Assembly (NCBI GenBank): GCA_964493765.1
Contig: CAZBPK010000135.1
Span: forward strand, 1 to 20,191
Direction: 5' to 3'
Length of the DNA stretch: 20,191 nucleotides
From: CALLMJ01 sp964493765
Lineage (GTDB): Bacteria; Bacteroidota; Bacteroidia; J057; CALLMJ01
The notes under the pieces are model-generated. The model did no database searches. It was not told where the DNA came from and saw only the letters and a list, made by a program, of their open reading frames with translations. This document shows, piece after piece, positions 6,000-15,338 of this stretch. Numbering within the stretch: position 1 is the stretch's first letter; the number at the start of each line of letters is the position of its first letter. The position numbers and the translations under genes were made by a program.

Positions 6000-8843
6000 A
6001 TGAGAAATAGAGGTTTAGTTTTAACATTATTAGTGATTTTTGCACTAATTTGTGCGTACAATTTGTACTACACAGTAATGCGTTTAAGCACGGATAGCAT
6101 GCTTAACGAAATGACAGTAGAGCAGCGAGTAGAATGGTTTAAAGACCAAGAAAATTTTGATGCTTATAAAAAATATAGAGAAAATTCAATGTCTTTAGGT
6201 CTTGATTTACAAGGCGGTATGTTTGTAACTCTTGAGGTAGGCATTGATGAGGTTATTAGGGCTAATGCTTACGATGCAAAAGATACTTTAGTAAATAAAG
6301 CTATTGCAAAAGCCAATGAATTAACTTCAACGAATAGTTCAAACTATGTAGAATTATTTATTCAAAGTTTTAAACAATTAGCACCACAAGCGAAATTATC
6401 AACTTATTTTGCTCAAGGACTTGGTTTAACGTTTGATGCTTCCGATGACCAAATTTCAAAAGCATTGAAAGAAAAAGCAGATAAAGCCATTGACCAAACA
6501 TTTGATGTTTTACGTAAACGTATTGACCGTTTTGGAGTTTCCTCGCCAACTATTCAAAAATATGGTTCAAACCGTATATTAGTTGAGTTACCTGGTGTTA
6601 AAGATTCTGACAGGGTAAGAAAACTATTAAGAGGTACAGCTCAATTAGAATTTTGGCCTACTTATCCCATTAAAGATGCTTTTCAATACGTAGAAAAGGC
6701 TAACGAAGAAGTTAGAAAAATTAATGGTATTGTGGTTGATACAACAAAAAAAGATACTTCCATTACTGATGAACAAAAACGTGAAAAATTCAAAAAAGAA
6801 AATCCATTATTTGCAAAATTAGCCTTTCCTAATTTTGAGGGAATGAAAGGCAATGAACCTATTGTGGGATATGCTTTAATTTCTGATACTAGTGATGTAA
6901 ATAAAATGTTAGCATTACCAGAAGTTCAAAATGTACTTCCCGACGATATTCGTTTTATGTGGACAGCAAAACCAGAAGCTGTTGCCTCTCAATATCTTAC
7001 ATTAATTTCTATTAAAACCAATCGTGATAACAAAGCACCACTAGATGGTAGCACTGTTGTTGAAGCACGTCAAGATTTTGACCCACAAAACCGTAATATG
7101 CCTATAGTATCTATGAGTATGAATGTTGAAGGTGCTAAAAAATGGAAAAAAATGACAACAGATTATCTCAATAAATCCGTTGCAGTAGTTTTAGATGGAT
7201 TGGTTTATTCTTATCCTACTGTTAACTCAGTAATTCCTAATGGTCAATCTCAAATTTCTGGCAATTTTACTATTGAGGAAGCCAAAGATTTAGCCACCAT
7301 TTTAACTTCTGGAAAAATGGAAGCACCTGCAAGAATTGAAGGAGAAGAAATTGTTGGGGCAACATTAGGTCAGGATACCATTAATCAAGGGATTTTATCT
7401 TTTATTGCTGGGTTTATCATTATAATCATTTTCATGGCTGTATATTATAAAACAGCTGGTTTAATTGCTGATGTTGCTTTAATTTTTAACTTGTTCTTTA
7501 TTTTTGGAATTTCTTCTGCCTTTAATTTAGTATTAACATTACCCGGTATTGCTGGTATTGTTTTAACTATGGGTATGGCTGTAGATGCTAACATTCTTAT
7601 CTACGAAAGAATTAGAGAAGAGCTTGCTACAGGAAAATCTATAAAATATTCTGTATCAGAAGGTTTCTCTAAGGCACTTTCAGCAATTTTAGACTCCAAT
7701 GCTACTACATTCCTTACTGGTTTAGTGCTTTATAATTTTGGTACTGGTCCTATTAAGGGCTTTGCAGTTACATTAATGGTGGGTATTGTTACTACCTTAA
7801 TCGCTGCTTTATTAGTAACTCGTGTTTTAATTGAGTATGTAATTCGTAATGAAGAAGGAATCAAAAAATTACAATTTGGTGCTTCTGGCTTATACAAAAA
7901 ACTGATTGAAGCTAACTTTAACTTCATTGGCATAAGAAAAAAAACCTACCTTGTAATTGGTGGTTTAATGGTTGCTTATTTTGTGTTTATTTTTACTTTT
8001 GGTTTTAAATACGGAGTAGATTTTGTGGGTGGAAGACAATTTGTAGTTGAATATGATAATGCTGAAATTCAATTGGATAAAGTTAGGGCAAGCCTTACAC
8101 AAGCCTTTGAAAACAACATGCCAATTATCAAAACCGTAGGTGCTAAAAATCAAATAATGATTACTACAAACTATTTGGTAAACCAGCAAGATGCCGACGA
8201 AAAAGTTGCTAATACTATTTTAGAAACTCTAAAAAAAGAAAGTTCAACTCCTAATCCCAAAATTATAAAATCAACTAAAGTAGGACCTACAGTAGCTAGA
8301 GACATTGTAATTGGTGCATATTACTCAGTGGTTTTCAGTTTAATTATCATTTTCTTATACATTTTATTAAGATTTAGCCGTTGGCAGTTTGGTTTAGGTG
8401 CTATTGCTTCATTAATTTTCAATGTATTTACTGTAATGGGCTTCTTTTCTTTACTCAGTTATTTAGATTTTCTACCCTTTTCTTTAGAGTTAGATCAATC
8501 ATTCATTGCAGCAATCTTAACTGTAGTTGGTTATGATATTAATGACTCTGTAATTGTATTTGACCGTATTCGTGAAATTATTAATGATACCAAAGCTAAA
8601 TTTGATTATGAAAAAATCTTTAATTCTGGTATCAATCAAACATTAAGTAGAACATTAATTACTAGTGCAACTACCATTTTATCAGCATTCATTTTATTCT
8701 TATTTGGTGGTGAAGTAATTAAAGGATTTATGTTTGCTATGTTAATTGGTTTTGTGGTGGGTGTTTGTACCTCTATTTTTGTTGCAAGCCCAATTACAAT
8801 GGATTTAATTGTAAATTCTGAAAAAGCAGAAAATAAAAATTAA
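6000..8843 (+). CDS. secDF: Protein translocase subunit SecDF (fused SecD-SecF)
   Basis: A 947-residue inner-membrane protein fusing SecD and SecF, the usual Bacteroidota arrangement. It uses proton flow to help pull preproteins out of the SecYEG channel. One helix lies at residues 4-24. The SecD start motif LGLDLQGG is at 66-73, followed by the large periplasmic P1 domain (about 75-450). Five SecD membrane helices follow, with MGMAVDANILIYERIREE around 524-541; D529 is the conserved proton-path aspartate. SecF begins near residue 640, with GVDFVGG (about 672-678) and GYDINDSVIVFDRIRE (844-859, D846 and D849). The protein ends without the extra tails seen in some homologues. It appears monocistronic: an 81-nt gap precedes it and a strong bidirectional terminator follows. 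Confidence 0.97.
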   Translation: MRNRGLVLTLLVIFALICAYNLYYTVMRLSTDSMLNEMTVEQRVEWFKDQENFDAYKKYRENSMSLGLDLQGGMFVTLEVGIDEVIRANAYDAKDTLVNKAIAKANELTSTNSSNYVELFIQSFKQLAPQAKLSTYFAQGLGLTFDASDDQISKALKEKADKAIDQTFDVLRKRIDRFGVSSPTIQKYGSNRILVELPGVKDSDRVRKLLRGTAQLEFWPTYPIKDAFQYVEKANEEVRKINGIVVDTTKKDTSITDEQKREKFKKENPLFAKLAFPNFEGMKGNEPIVGYALISDTSDVNKMLALPEVQNVLPDDIRFMWTAKPEAVASQYLTLISIKTNRDNKAPLDGSTVVEARQDFDPQNRNMPIVSMSMNVEGAKKWKKMTTDYLNKSVAVVLDGLVYSYPTVNSVIPNGQSQISGNFTIEEAKDLATILTSGKMEAPARIEGEEIVGATLGQDTINQGILSFIAGFIIIIIFMAVYYKTAGLIADVALIFNLFFIFGISSAFNLVLTLPGIAGIVLTMGMAVDANILIYERIREELATGKSIKYSVSEGFSKALSAILDSNATTFLTGLVLYNFGTGPIKGFAVTLMVGIVTTLIAALLVTRVLIEYVIRNEEGIKKLQFGASGLYKKLIEANFNFIGIRKKTYLVIGGLMVAYFVFIFTFGFKYGVDFVGGRQFVVEYDNAEIQLDKVRASLTQAFENNMPIIKTVGAKNQIMITTNYLVNQQDADEKVANTILETLKKESSTPNPKIIKSTKVGPTVARDIVIGAYYSVVFSLIIIFLYILLRFSRWQFGLGAIASLIFNVFTVMGFFSLLSYLDFLPFSLELDQSFIAAILTVVGYDINDSVIVFDRIREIINDTKAKFDYEKIFNSGINQTLSRTLITSATTILSAFILFLFGGEVIKGFMFAMLIGFVVGVCTSIFVASPITMDLIVNSEKAENKN

Positions 8844-8858
8844 TAATTAACCTACAAT

Positions 8859-8896
8859 AAAAAACTGGATAGTCTTTTAGGATTATCCAGTTTTTT
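8859..8896. terminator. Bidirectional terminator between secDF and the crotonase gene
   Basis: AAAAAACTGGATA, a 12-nt loop, then TATCCAGTTTTTT form a perfect 13-bp stem bounded by A and T runs. Each strand therefore reads hairpin plus U-tract. It lies 15 nt after the secDF stop and 20 nt after the stop of the convergent crotonase gene, and serves both. Confidence 0.9.
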
Positions 8897-8916
8897 GTTT
8901 AATTCAAAATAACAAA

Positions 8917-9741
8917 TTATTCACCACTCCAATTAGGTTTTCTTTTTTCCATAAAGGCTTTAATTCCTTCTTGAGAATCTTTGGTAGAAAGAACTTTTCC
9001 TAACATATTTTTAAGATAACCGTGTTGTTCATGAGAAGCTAAACTTTTCATTTCATAAAAAGCTTGTAATCCTAAACGAATTGCGGCAGGAGCATTATCA
9101 CAAATTTCTTGTACTAATTGATTAACAGAATTATTTAATTCATCTTTTTTTACTAATTGAGTGATTAAACCCATAGAAAGAGCTTGTTCAGAGGAAACTG
9201 TTAAACCACGCATGCAAAAATCTAAAATAGTTCTTGCAGGCAAAATAGGAGTTAAACTTGCCATAACTTGCATAGGCCAAATTCCTCTTTTTACTTCTGG
9301 TAAACCTAATTTAACTCCTTCTGATGCAATAACATGTGTACAACCACAAATTAATAAAAAGCCACCTGCATAAACATCACCATGCACCTTGGCAATACAA
9401 GGTTTAAAAGTCTTTGGAAACAATTCTCCAACTAATACTTCCCCTGAAGGCATAGGAATAGTACTTTTAGAAACAGCATCCGCTTGACCAGCAAATGCTT
9501 TTAAATCTGCACCTGCACAAAAAATATCTCCATTTGCTTGTAATACAACACACCAAACCTCTTTATTATAATGAGCAAATGTTGCACAATAAGCCAACTC
9601 AGCCATCATTATCGGATGCATGGCATTCTTTTTTTCAGGACGATTTAAAGTAATGGTTAATACATGATTTTGAAAATCAACTAATAAAAACTCAAATGTT
9701 TGATTAAAAAAGTCTTGAACTTGTTCTTGTGTATAATTCAT
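8917..9741 (-). CDS. Enoyl-CoA hydratase/isomerase (crotonase) family protein
   Basis: 274 residues, the normal size for a crotonase. The family start motif NRPEKKNAM is at 33-41. The oxyanion-hole segments are FCAGADL (74-80) and GDVYAGGFLLICGC (121-134). LPEV at 147-150 gives E149, matching the glutamate corresponding to Glu164 of rat mitochondrial hydratase. The position of the second catalytic glutamate (Glu144 in rat) aligns with a leucine in AGGFLL, so this may be an isomerase, a methylglutaconyl-CoA-type hydratase or another crotonase, not a canonical hydratase. No other fatty-acid or branched-chain genes adjoin it. It has its own putative -7 box at 9760-9767. The family is certain; the substrate is unknown. 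Confidence 0.9.
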   Translation of the reverse strand: MNYTQEQVQDFFNQTFEFLLVDFQNHVLTITLNRPEKKNAMHPIMMAELAYCATFAHYNKEVWCVVLQANGDIFCAGADLKAFAGQADAVSKSTIPMPSGEVLVGELFPKTFKPCIAKVHGDVYAGGFLLICGCTHVIASEGVKLGLPEVKRGIWPMQVMASLTPILPARTILDFCMRGLTVSSEQALSMGLITQLVKKDELNNSVNQLVQEICDNAPAAIRLGLQAFYEMKSLASHEQHGYLKNMLGKVLSTKDSQEGIKAFMEKRKPNWSGE

Positions 9742-9759
9742 TGATAATTAATTTTGAGA

Positions 9760-9767
9760 CAAAAATA
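9760..9767 (-). promoter_or_regulatory. Putative -7 element for the crotonase gene
   Basis: On the minus strand TATTTTTG matches TAnnTTTG and lies 18 nt before the ATG at 9741. No clear -33 box is seen, so this is a low-confidence call. Confidence 0.35.
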
Positions 9768-9823
9768 TAAATTTAGTTTCATAACTAAAATATTTTTTAT
9801 GTTATTTCCAAAGATATTAAGAA

Positions 9824-9851
9824 TTAAGGCTGTTAAATTTAACAGCCTTAA
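9824..9851 (-). terminator. 28-bp perfect palindrome, probable terminator of the macroglobulin gene
   Basis: TTAAGGCTGTTAAA is followed directly by its exact reverse complement. In RNA it would form a stem of about 12 bp with a minimal loop. It stands 32 nt beyond the macroglobulin stop and 82 nt before the crotonase ATG. The U-tract after it on the minus strand is poor (TTCTTAATATC), so termination may be inefficient. A two-fold symmetric operator site is the alternative. Confidence 0.6.
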
Positions 9852-9882
9852 AACGTTTTACTATCATGCACTATTTCTCATT

Positions 9883-12800
9883 CTATTCCACAGTAATTTT
9901 ACCTTTTCCGTAGTAAGAATGTATATTTCCATCGTACATTGCATCTGCAGCAACGGGTGAGACTACAAAAGTTCCTCTTTGAACAGCTCTTAAATAATAA
10001 GTAAATACTTTTTTCCCTCCATTTAAACTCACGTAATAATTCACCCTGTCGTCACGAATATCTTTGTAATCATAAAGAACGGCATCGTTAGCATCCATTA
10101 AATTAAAATTCAATCTTTCATTTTCTATTTGAAAACCCGATGGTATCATATCCGTAATTACAACATTACTAATTCTTTGGTTTTGAATTGGTTGAATTTC
10201 AATCTGAACTTTTACTAATTCATTCACTGCTACTTTTCCTTGTAAAGGTTTACCATTTTTATCTAAATATGTTCTGCGAACCTTGATAAATTGGTCTTCT
10301 TCTTGGATACTTCCATCTTGATCTACACCACTTGCAATGTAAGAATAGTAAACTTTACCTTTTCCTTGTACTTGTATCTGAAAATTAGCTAATTGATTAA
10401 TTTCCAATATTAATGGATTTTCAGCGTTTACTTTATAGGTTGAACCATTAACATTTACAGAAGCAGTTACATCATGGTTTTTATTGATATTAGTAAATTT
10501 GGCTAATGCCATTAAGGAAAAACTTAATTCTTGAGTATTCAAATACTTTGCATCTTGAATCTCGTTCATAATTTGAGTTAAATAATTGGATACTAATGGA
10601 TTATTAGGCTGTACATCTAACAAGGTGTTAAGTATTAAAGCTCTTTCACGTAAGGAAGATGAAAAATCTAAATCATATTCATTGAATTTTACGTACTCAA
10701 AAGGAGTTTGTATGATTTTTTGGAATGTTTCTAAATCACCCGCTAATCCATAAGCACAGCCCAAAATAATTTTAGAGTCGGGAGTAAATTTTTCTAATTG
10801 ATTTTTGAAATAATTCATTCTAGAAACGTTAGGTTTTCCCATGAGAGCCAAAACATACAAAGAATAAGCCAATTCCCTTGGGTAATATTGACCATTTTTA
10901 ATAACCCTGTTTTGATTGATTTGAATAGTGAGGTAATTTGCTATTTGATTGAGTGTTTGAGTTTTAACTTCAAAACCATTGTTTTTAGCTTCTTTCAAAA
11001 AATGACCAGAGTAAGCAGTTGTCCACCAACTAACATAACTGTTTTCCCAATAATAAATCCCTCCAGAATAGTCCATTAATTGTTCAATTTTAGATATTGC
11101 TATTTGCACATTTTGTGCTGGATTAGAACGAAGTTTTTGTTTTTTCAATAAACCTTTCGTAATGGATTGAACGTAAATCTGAGGAAAAGCTGTAGAAATG
11201 GTTTGCTCTGCACATCCATGAGGATATTGAATTAATTCATTTAAATTTTTGGAAAATTGAGCAACAGGGTTGGTACTTACTACCAATTGGAACTGTTGAG
11301 TGCCTTTTAAGAAGTTGAAATTCTCCGTTTGCACTTGTAGCGATTTTCCACCCTCTACAAAACCTCCTTTTCCTTTAAACACCAGTGGTGAGGATGGTCT
11401 TATAGCGATTTCGTTTTCATCTACATAAGTTTCATTACCTGCTTTAACTTTTAATTGAACTTTGGCAATACCTAATTGATTTCCAACTATAATTTTAGCA
11501 TAAGCTTTTTGTTCTTGATTAGGGTTTAAGTTGAAACTGTTTTGAGAAAGATTTCCTAATGAAAGTAATGTATTAGAGGACAAGAAAATTTGAGAGGATA
11601 TTGCCGAATTGGTTGTATTATTTAAAGTGATAGGAACAATTAATGTATCACCGGGAGAAGCAAATAAAGGAGTACCCATATTTAAGACCACTGGGTCTGC
11701 AACAATCATGGATTTTTCTGATGCACCAAATTGGTCATTAAAATAAGCTTGTGCCATGATTCTTAATGCTCCTGAAAATGCAGGAATATTGACAGTCAAT
11801 TTAGCAATACCGTTTGCATCGGCTTGAGCATGCCTCCAAAAACTCACAAATTTATTTGCTGGATTATTCATAATAGGATTTACTCTTCTGGTATCACTCA
11901 CAGCTTCAAACATCAAAGCATCACCACCACCACCTGCTTTACTATTTTTCTTAAATCCGCCAATTTCTTTGATAATTTTAGCATAAACATCATACTGTTG
12001 AACTGCTAAAGCATGGGGTCCATAGAAATATTCGTATGGATTAGGAGTTTTTGAACGTTTTATTTGTAAAATTCCTTCATCTACAGCTGCTAATGTTACA
12101 TGTGCAAAAGGTCGTGTTTGAATCGTTATGATTTGTTTTGTTCTAGATTTTACTTTTTCTTGAGCTATAATATTGATATTCAACTTTTTTTGGGGATTTT
12201 CTATGATTAATTTTTTGGCACCATGAGCCACCATCAAAGGAATTTCACTATTAATATAGGGTCTAATGAGGGTTGCACAAACAAAAACATTAGGAACAAA
12301 ATCTCCCATTAAGTTTAAATCAAGAGATGCTGTTTGATTCTTTGTTTGTAAAGTAAAATGTTTCAATAACTTATCGCGCTCAACGGTTACAATCAATTTT
12401 CCTTCAAAAGGAGTTTTGAATAGAATTTTTGCATTCTCATTAAAGTTATAGGAATTTTTGTTACTTTCTATAATGATTCTACCTTTGGGGTCAGTTTCGA
12501 AATTGGTCATATTTCCCCAGAAACCATAAGCATAGAAAGGATATGAAACATAAGATTTTTCAACACCGGGTGTTAAGATACGTATTTCATATTCTCCACC
12601 GATTGTGGGTGTAAAGTTTAAGGCAGTCTTTTCACCATTAAGTGTTAAAACCTTTTCAAAAACTTTTTTAGATTTTTTCAAAGTTTGGAAAGAGGTTGAA
12701 TAGTAAACTCTTTGAATAACAGTTTCATAAGTATAATGAATCACTTGAACTTTCGCAGGAATATTTTGTAGAATTTTTCCTTTAATATCTACTGCAATAA

Positions 12801-15216
12801 TGGGCACGTTCAATGGAGCATTGGAATTAATATAAGTATCAAAACGATAAATGCCAAAGAAAATATCTTGTGTAAATAGTTCTTTCTGAATATTTTGGTA
12901 AACAGGACGATTATTTTCATCAAAAACTGCATTAGAAACATTCGTTGACCATAAACCCGTATTTTGCCATTCTTCTGGTAGTTTAATATTTGCATTGGCT
13001 TTTCCATCATTATCCGTTTTGCCAGTATTTAGTAATGTACCAAAAGTAGCATTAGTGTTTTTTATTTCAAAGTAATATTGATCTAAACCTTTTGGAGTAA
13101 AAATTTGAGGTTTAAAAGCCATCATAACTTCATAATTATAACCTGAAGCGGGGCTACCATACAAATGAAATGCTTGTAAATTTACTTTCACTTCTTGTCC
13201 AGCTTTAAGAATATCATTTTCAATGTTTGCATTTACTTTTAACCTATCAGGCATAAATTCTTCTACTGTAAATGTGTAAGATTGAATAAGTTCAGTATTT
13301 CCTGCATAAAGCTGACAAATATAATTACCAGTATAAGCAGTTCTGGGAATTTCATAATCAATTTGTAAAGCTGATTGAGCATCTAAATTTTTAAGTTCTT
13401 CAAAAACCGTTTGATTTTTGGGATTAATAATTTTAAAAGTTACAGGCATATTAGAAACTTTCTTCCAGTCTGGGGTTCTTACAATGGCATTCAAATGAGC
13501 GGTTTCACCGGGTCTGTAAAGCGGTCTTTCTGCGTAAATCATAGCATCGTAATGCTCATTTTTAAGGCGTTTACCATCTACATCAAAATCAACTCTGTCC
13601 CAACGAGTAGAATTGAACCAAAGAAAAGTAAAATCTTCTTTGGAAGATGCTGTAAGCATAGCAGGTTCAAAATATTTTGCATTTACATCTATATTTTTGA
13701 TAATGGCTAAGCCTCCGGGTCCTGTTTTCGCTGTACCTATCACCTGATTATTTTTTGAATATAATTTAACCTCTAAACCTTGAATAGGTTGAGCTTCGGC
13801 TAAACTATTGGCAAAAACTATCATTTCATTTTTATTCGCTTTAGCAATTAAACCTATATCAGTTATACAAACAAACTTTCTAGCACTTGTATAATACTCA
13901 TCTTCAGCGTAAACTTCAACAAAATAAATTCCATGATAAGAAGGTAATATATTTTCAAAATCTAAATCCAAAGCATAAATATTACCAACTTTTTGTAAAT
14001 CTTTCAATTCAAAATTTTTATCATAAACCAAAGTTCCGTTTTCTGCTTGAAAATAATAGTAATCATCATTATATTCATTACTTTTCATGAAAGCAGTTAG
14101 GTTATTTTCAAAAACTTTATAAACCCGAACCTTAAACTGTTCAACATTCAGAATGTGAATACCCACTTTTTTATTTCCTTTTGCATTGAGATAAATTGCA
14201 TTCTGATTAGCAAATTTGATAAACTTACCAATTTCTCCGAATTGAACAGTAGTGCTATAATCTTCTTTAAAAGCATTTCCTAAAGATGAGGTTAAACCTT
14301 TGATGATTTTTATGTTATAACTTTGTTGTTGAATAAATTCTGCTTGAATCTCTAATTGATTTTGATGAATAGAAACTGTAAATGGAATTTTGGGTTCAAT
14401 TTGTATCCATTGTTTCCAATTATTTTGTTCTTCAAAACTTTGATTAGAATAAAGTGTAAAAGTACCCATAAAACCATCATGCTGGTTATCCGTTTTGGTG
14501 ATTTCAAAAGTTTTAGAAGGAACTTCCGACTGAAAAATCAAATCTTCATTGGAGCTAAAATTAGAACCTGAAATTGTAATTCCTTTTAATAGTTTAACTG
14601 TAAGCGGTTGAACATCTTCTTTTAATTCTACATTCTGAACCGATAGTTCAATTTTAGAACTTTGTGTTTGTGTAAGTAAAGAAAAAGGTAATTTTTGATT
14701 TTCAGTTACAATTTCTAATTTATCATTCAATAGTTCAGGAGAAATTTCATAATTAAAATGCAAAATTAAACGCAACTCAGGTTGATGTTGACTTTTTGAC
14801 CAATAGGGAGTTACATCTGCAAAGCGTAAATAGGGTGTGTGAAACTCAATTTCTTTAGATGATAAAGGTAATTTGCTTTCTTCAGGGGAAATTGGTAAAG
14901 GAATTTGATTCAGTTTTACCTTATATTGGGTTGAGGGTGATAGAGGTACAATAGGAGAAAATACCAATTCATTAGAAGAAGTCCATTTATATTTACCTTG
15001 AATATTGGGTTCAAATTTTAAATAATTTGCTGATTGCCATTGATTAAGAACTTTTTCATCAACGATTTTGGTGTTGAATTTAAAAGTTAAATTTTGCAAT
15101 AATTGAACTTCATCGGAAAAGTTTTTCGCTTCAAAATCAATTTGTTTTACAGAACAATTGTTTAAAATGAAGGAAATAAAAACGAATACCCAAATGTTTT
15201 TTCTATTAGAAAACAT
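9883..15216 (-). CDS. Bacterial alpha-2-macroglobulin family lipoprotein with intact thioester motif
   Basis: 1777 residues. A hydrophobic leader (8-18) precedes C21 (FILNNC). Asn at -1 and -2 makes the lipobox unusual, but an anchored lipoprotein is likely. Stacked macroglobulin beta domains fill about 30-1090, including YRPGE (near 568) and AVDEGIL (near 1045). A glycine-rich stretch with GGGG near 1097 falls where a bait loop would be. FWRHAQADANG (about 1125) opens the alpha-2-macroglobulin domain. The thioester motif is HGCAEQ, with C1335 and Q1338, inside the alpha-helical thioester domain; C-terminal beta domains end the protein. Family members trap proteases by covalent capture after bait cleavage and are thought to protect the periplasm. 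The frequent partner pbpC (PBP1C) is not adjacent. A possible -7 box (minus TAACTTTA, 15232-15239) precedes it. Confidence 0.95.
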   Translation of the reverse strand: MFSNRKNIWVFVFISFILNNCSVKQIDFEAKNFSDEVQLLQNLTFKFNTKIVDEKVLNQWQSANYLKFEPNIQGKYKWTSSNELVFSPIVPLSPSTQYKVKLNQIPLPISPEESKLPLSSKEIEFHTPYLRFADVTPYWSKSQHQPELRLILHFNYEISPELLNDKLEIVTENQKLPFSLLTQTQSSKIELSVQNVELKEDVQPLTVKLLKGITISGSNFSSNEDLIFQSEVPSKTFEITKTDNQHDGFMGTFTLYSNQSFEEQNNWKQWIQIEPKIPFTVSIHQNQLEIQAEFIQQQSYNIKIIKGLTSSLGNAFKEDYSTTVQFGEIGKFIKFANQNAIYLNAKGNKKVGIHILNVEQFKVRVYKVFENNLTAFMKSNEYNDDYYYFQAENGTLVYDKNFELKDLQKVGNIYALDLDFENILPSYHGIYFVEVYAEDEYYTSARKFVCITDIGLIAKANKNEMIVFANSLAEAQPIQGLEVKLYSKNNQVIGTAKTGPGGLAIIKNIDVNAKYFEPAMLTASSKEDFTFLWFNSTRWDRVDFDVDGKRLKNEHYDAMIYAERPLYRPGETAHLNAIVRTPDWKKVSNMPVTFKIINPKNQTVFEELKNLDAQSALQIDYEIPRTAYTGNYICQLYAGNTELIQSYTFTVEEFMPDRLKVNANIENDILKAGQEVKVNLQAFHLYGSPASGYNYEVMMAFKPQIFTPKGLDQYYFEIKNTNATFGTLLNTGKTDNDGKANANIKLPEEWQNTGLWSTNVSNAVFDENNRPVYQNIQKELFTQDIFFGIYRFDTYINSNAPLNVPIIAVDIKGKILQNIPAKVQVIHYTYETVIQRVYYSTSFQTLKKSKKVFEKVLTLNGEKTALNFTPTIGGEYEIRILTPGVEKSYVSYPFYAYGFWGNMTNFETDPKGRIIIESNKNSYNFNENAKILFKTPFEGKLIVTVERDKLLKHFTLQTKNQTASLDLNLMGDFVPNVFVCATLIRPYINSEIPLMVAHGAKKLIIENPQKKLNINIIAQEKVKSRTKQIITIQTRPFAHVTLAAVDEGILQIKRSKTPNPYEYFYGPHALAVQQYDVYAKIIKEIGGFKKNSKAGGGGDALMFEAVSDTRRVNPIMNNPANKFVSFWRHAQADANGIAKLTVNIPAFSGALRIMAQAYFNDQFGASEKSMIVADPVVLNMGTPLFASPGDTLIVPITLNNTTNSAISSQIFLSSNTLLSLGNLSQNSFNLNPNQEQKAYAKIIVGNQLGIAKVQLKVKAGNETYVDENEIAIRPSSPLVFKGKGGFVEGGKSLQVQTENFNFLKGTQQFQLVVSTNPVAQFSKNLNELIQYPHGCAEQTISTAFPQIYVQSITKGLLKKQKLRSNPAQNVQIAISKIEQLMDYSGGIYYWENSYVSWWTTAYSGHFLKEAKNNGFEVKTQTLNQIANYLTIQINQNRVIKNGQYYPRELAYSLYVLALMGKPNVSRMNYFKNQLEKFTPDSKIILGCAYGLAGDLETFQKIIQTPFEYVKFNEYDLDFSSSLRERALILNTLLDVQPNNPLVSNYLTQIMNEIQDAKYLNTQELSFSLMALAKFTNINKNHDVTASVNVNGSTYKVNAENPLILEINQLANFQIQVQGKGKVYYSYIASGVDQDGSIQEEDQFIKVRRTYLDKNGKPLQGKVAVNELVKVQIEIQPIQNQRISNVVITDMIPSGFQIENERLNFNLMDANDAVLYDYKDIRDDRVNYYVSLNGGKKVFTYYLRAVQRGTFVVSPVAADAMYDGNIHSYYGKGKITVE

Positions 15217-15338
15217 GAAATAAATTTTTCGTAAAGTTAATAATTAATTAGATTTGTGGATAAACAGTGGATAATTTTTCTAGAATTTATTTATTACCGT
15301 TAAAAATCAATTCAGAATGATCCTAAATAGAATGATGA
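15217..15338. promoter_or_regulatory. AT-rich intergenic region with two tandem DnaA-box-like sites (15255-15263 and 15266-15274)
   Basis: On the minus strand TTATCCACT (15274-15266) is followed, after GT, by TTATCCACA (15263-15255). The second is a perfect match to the DnaA box TTATnCACA; the first differs only in its last base. They have the same orientation and 11-bp start-to-start spacing, about one helical turn. They sit 39-58 nt upstream of the macroglobulin start, near where the -33 region of its promoter would fall if minus TAACTTTA (15239-15232) is the -7 box. Nothing else in these 122 nt looks like a gene. Confidence 0.45.

Noticed and set aside
9883..15216. Antisense ORFs of 60-100 residues inside the macroglobulin gene
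   Set aside because: They are shadows of a clearly coding minus-strand gene with recognisable domains along its full length.
15217..15338. Chromosomal origin of replication
   Set aside because: Only two DnaA-box-like sites and no dnaA, dnaN, gidA or similar genes nearby; kept only as a DnaA-box pair.
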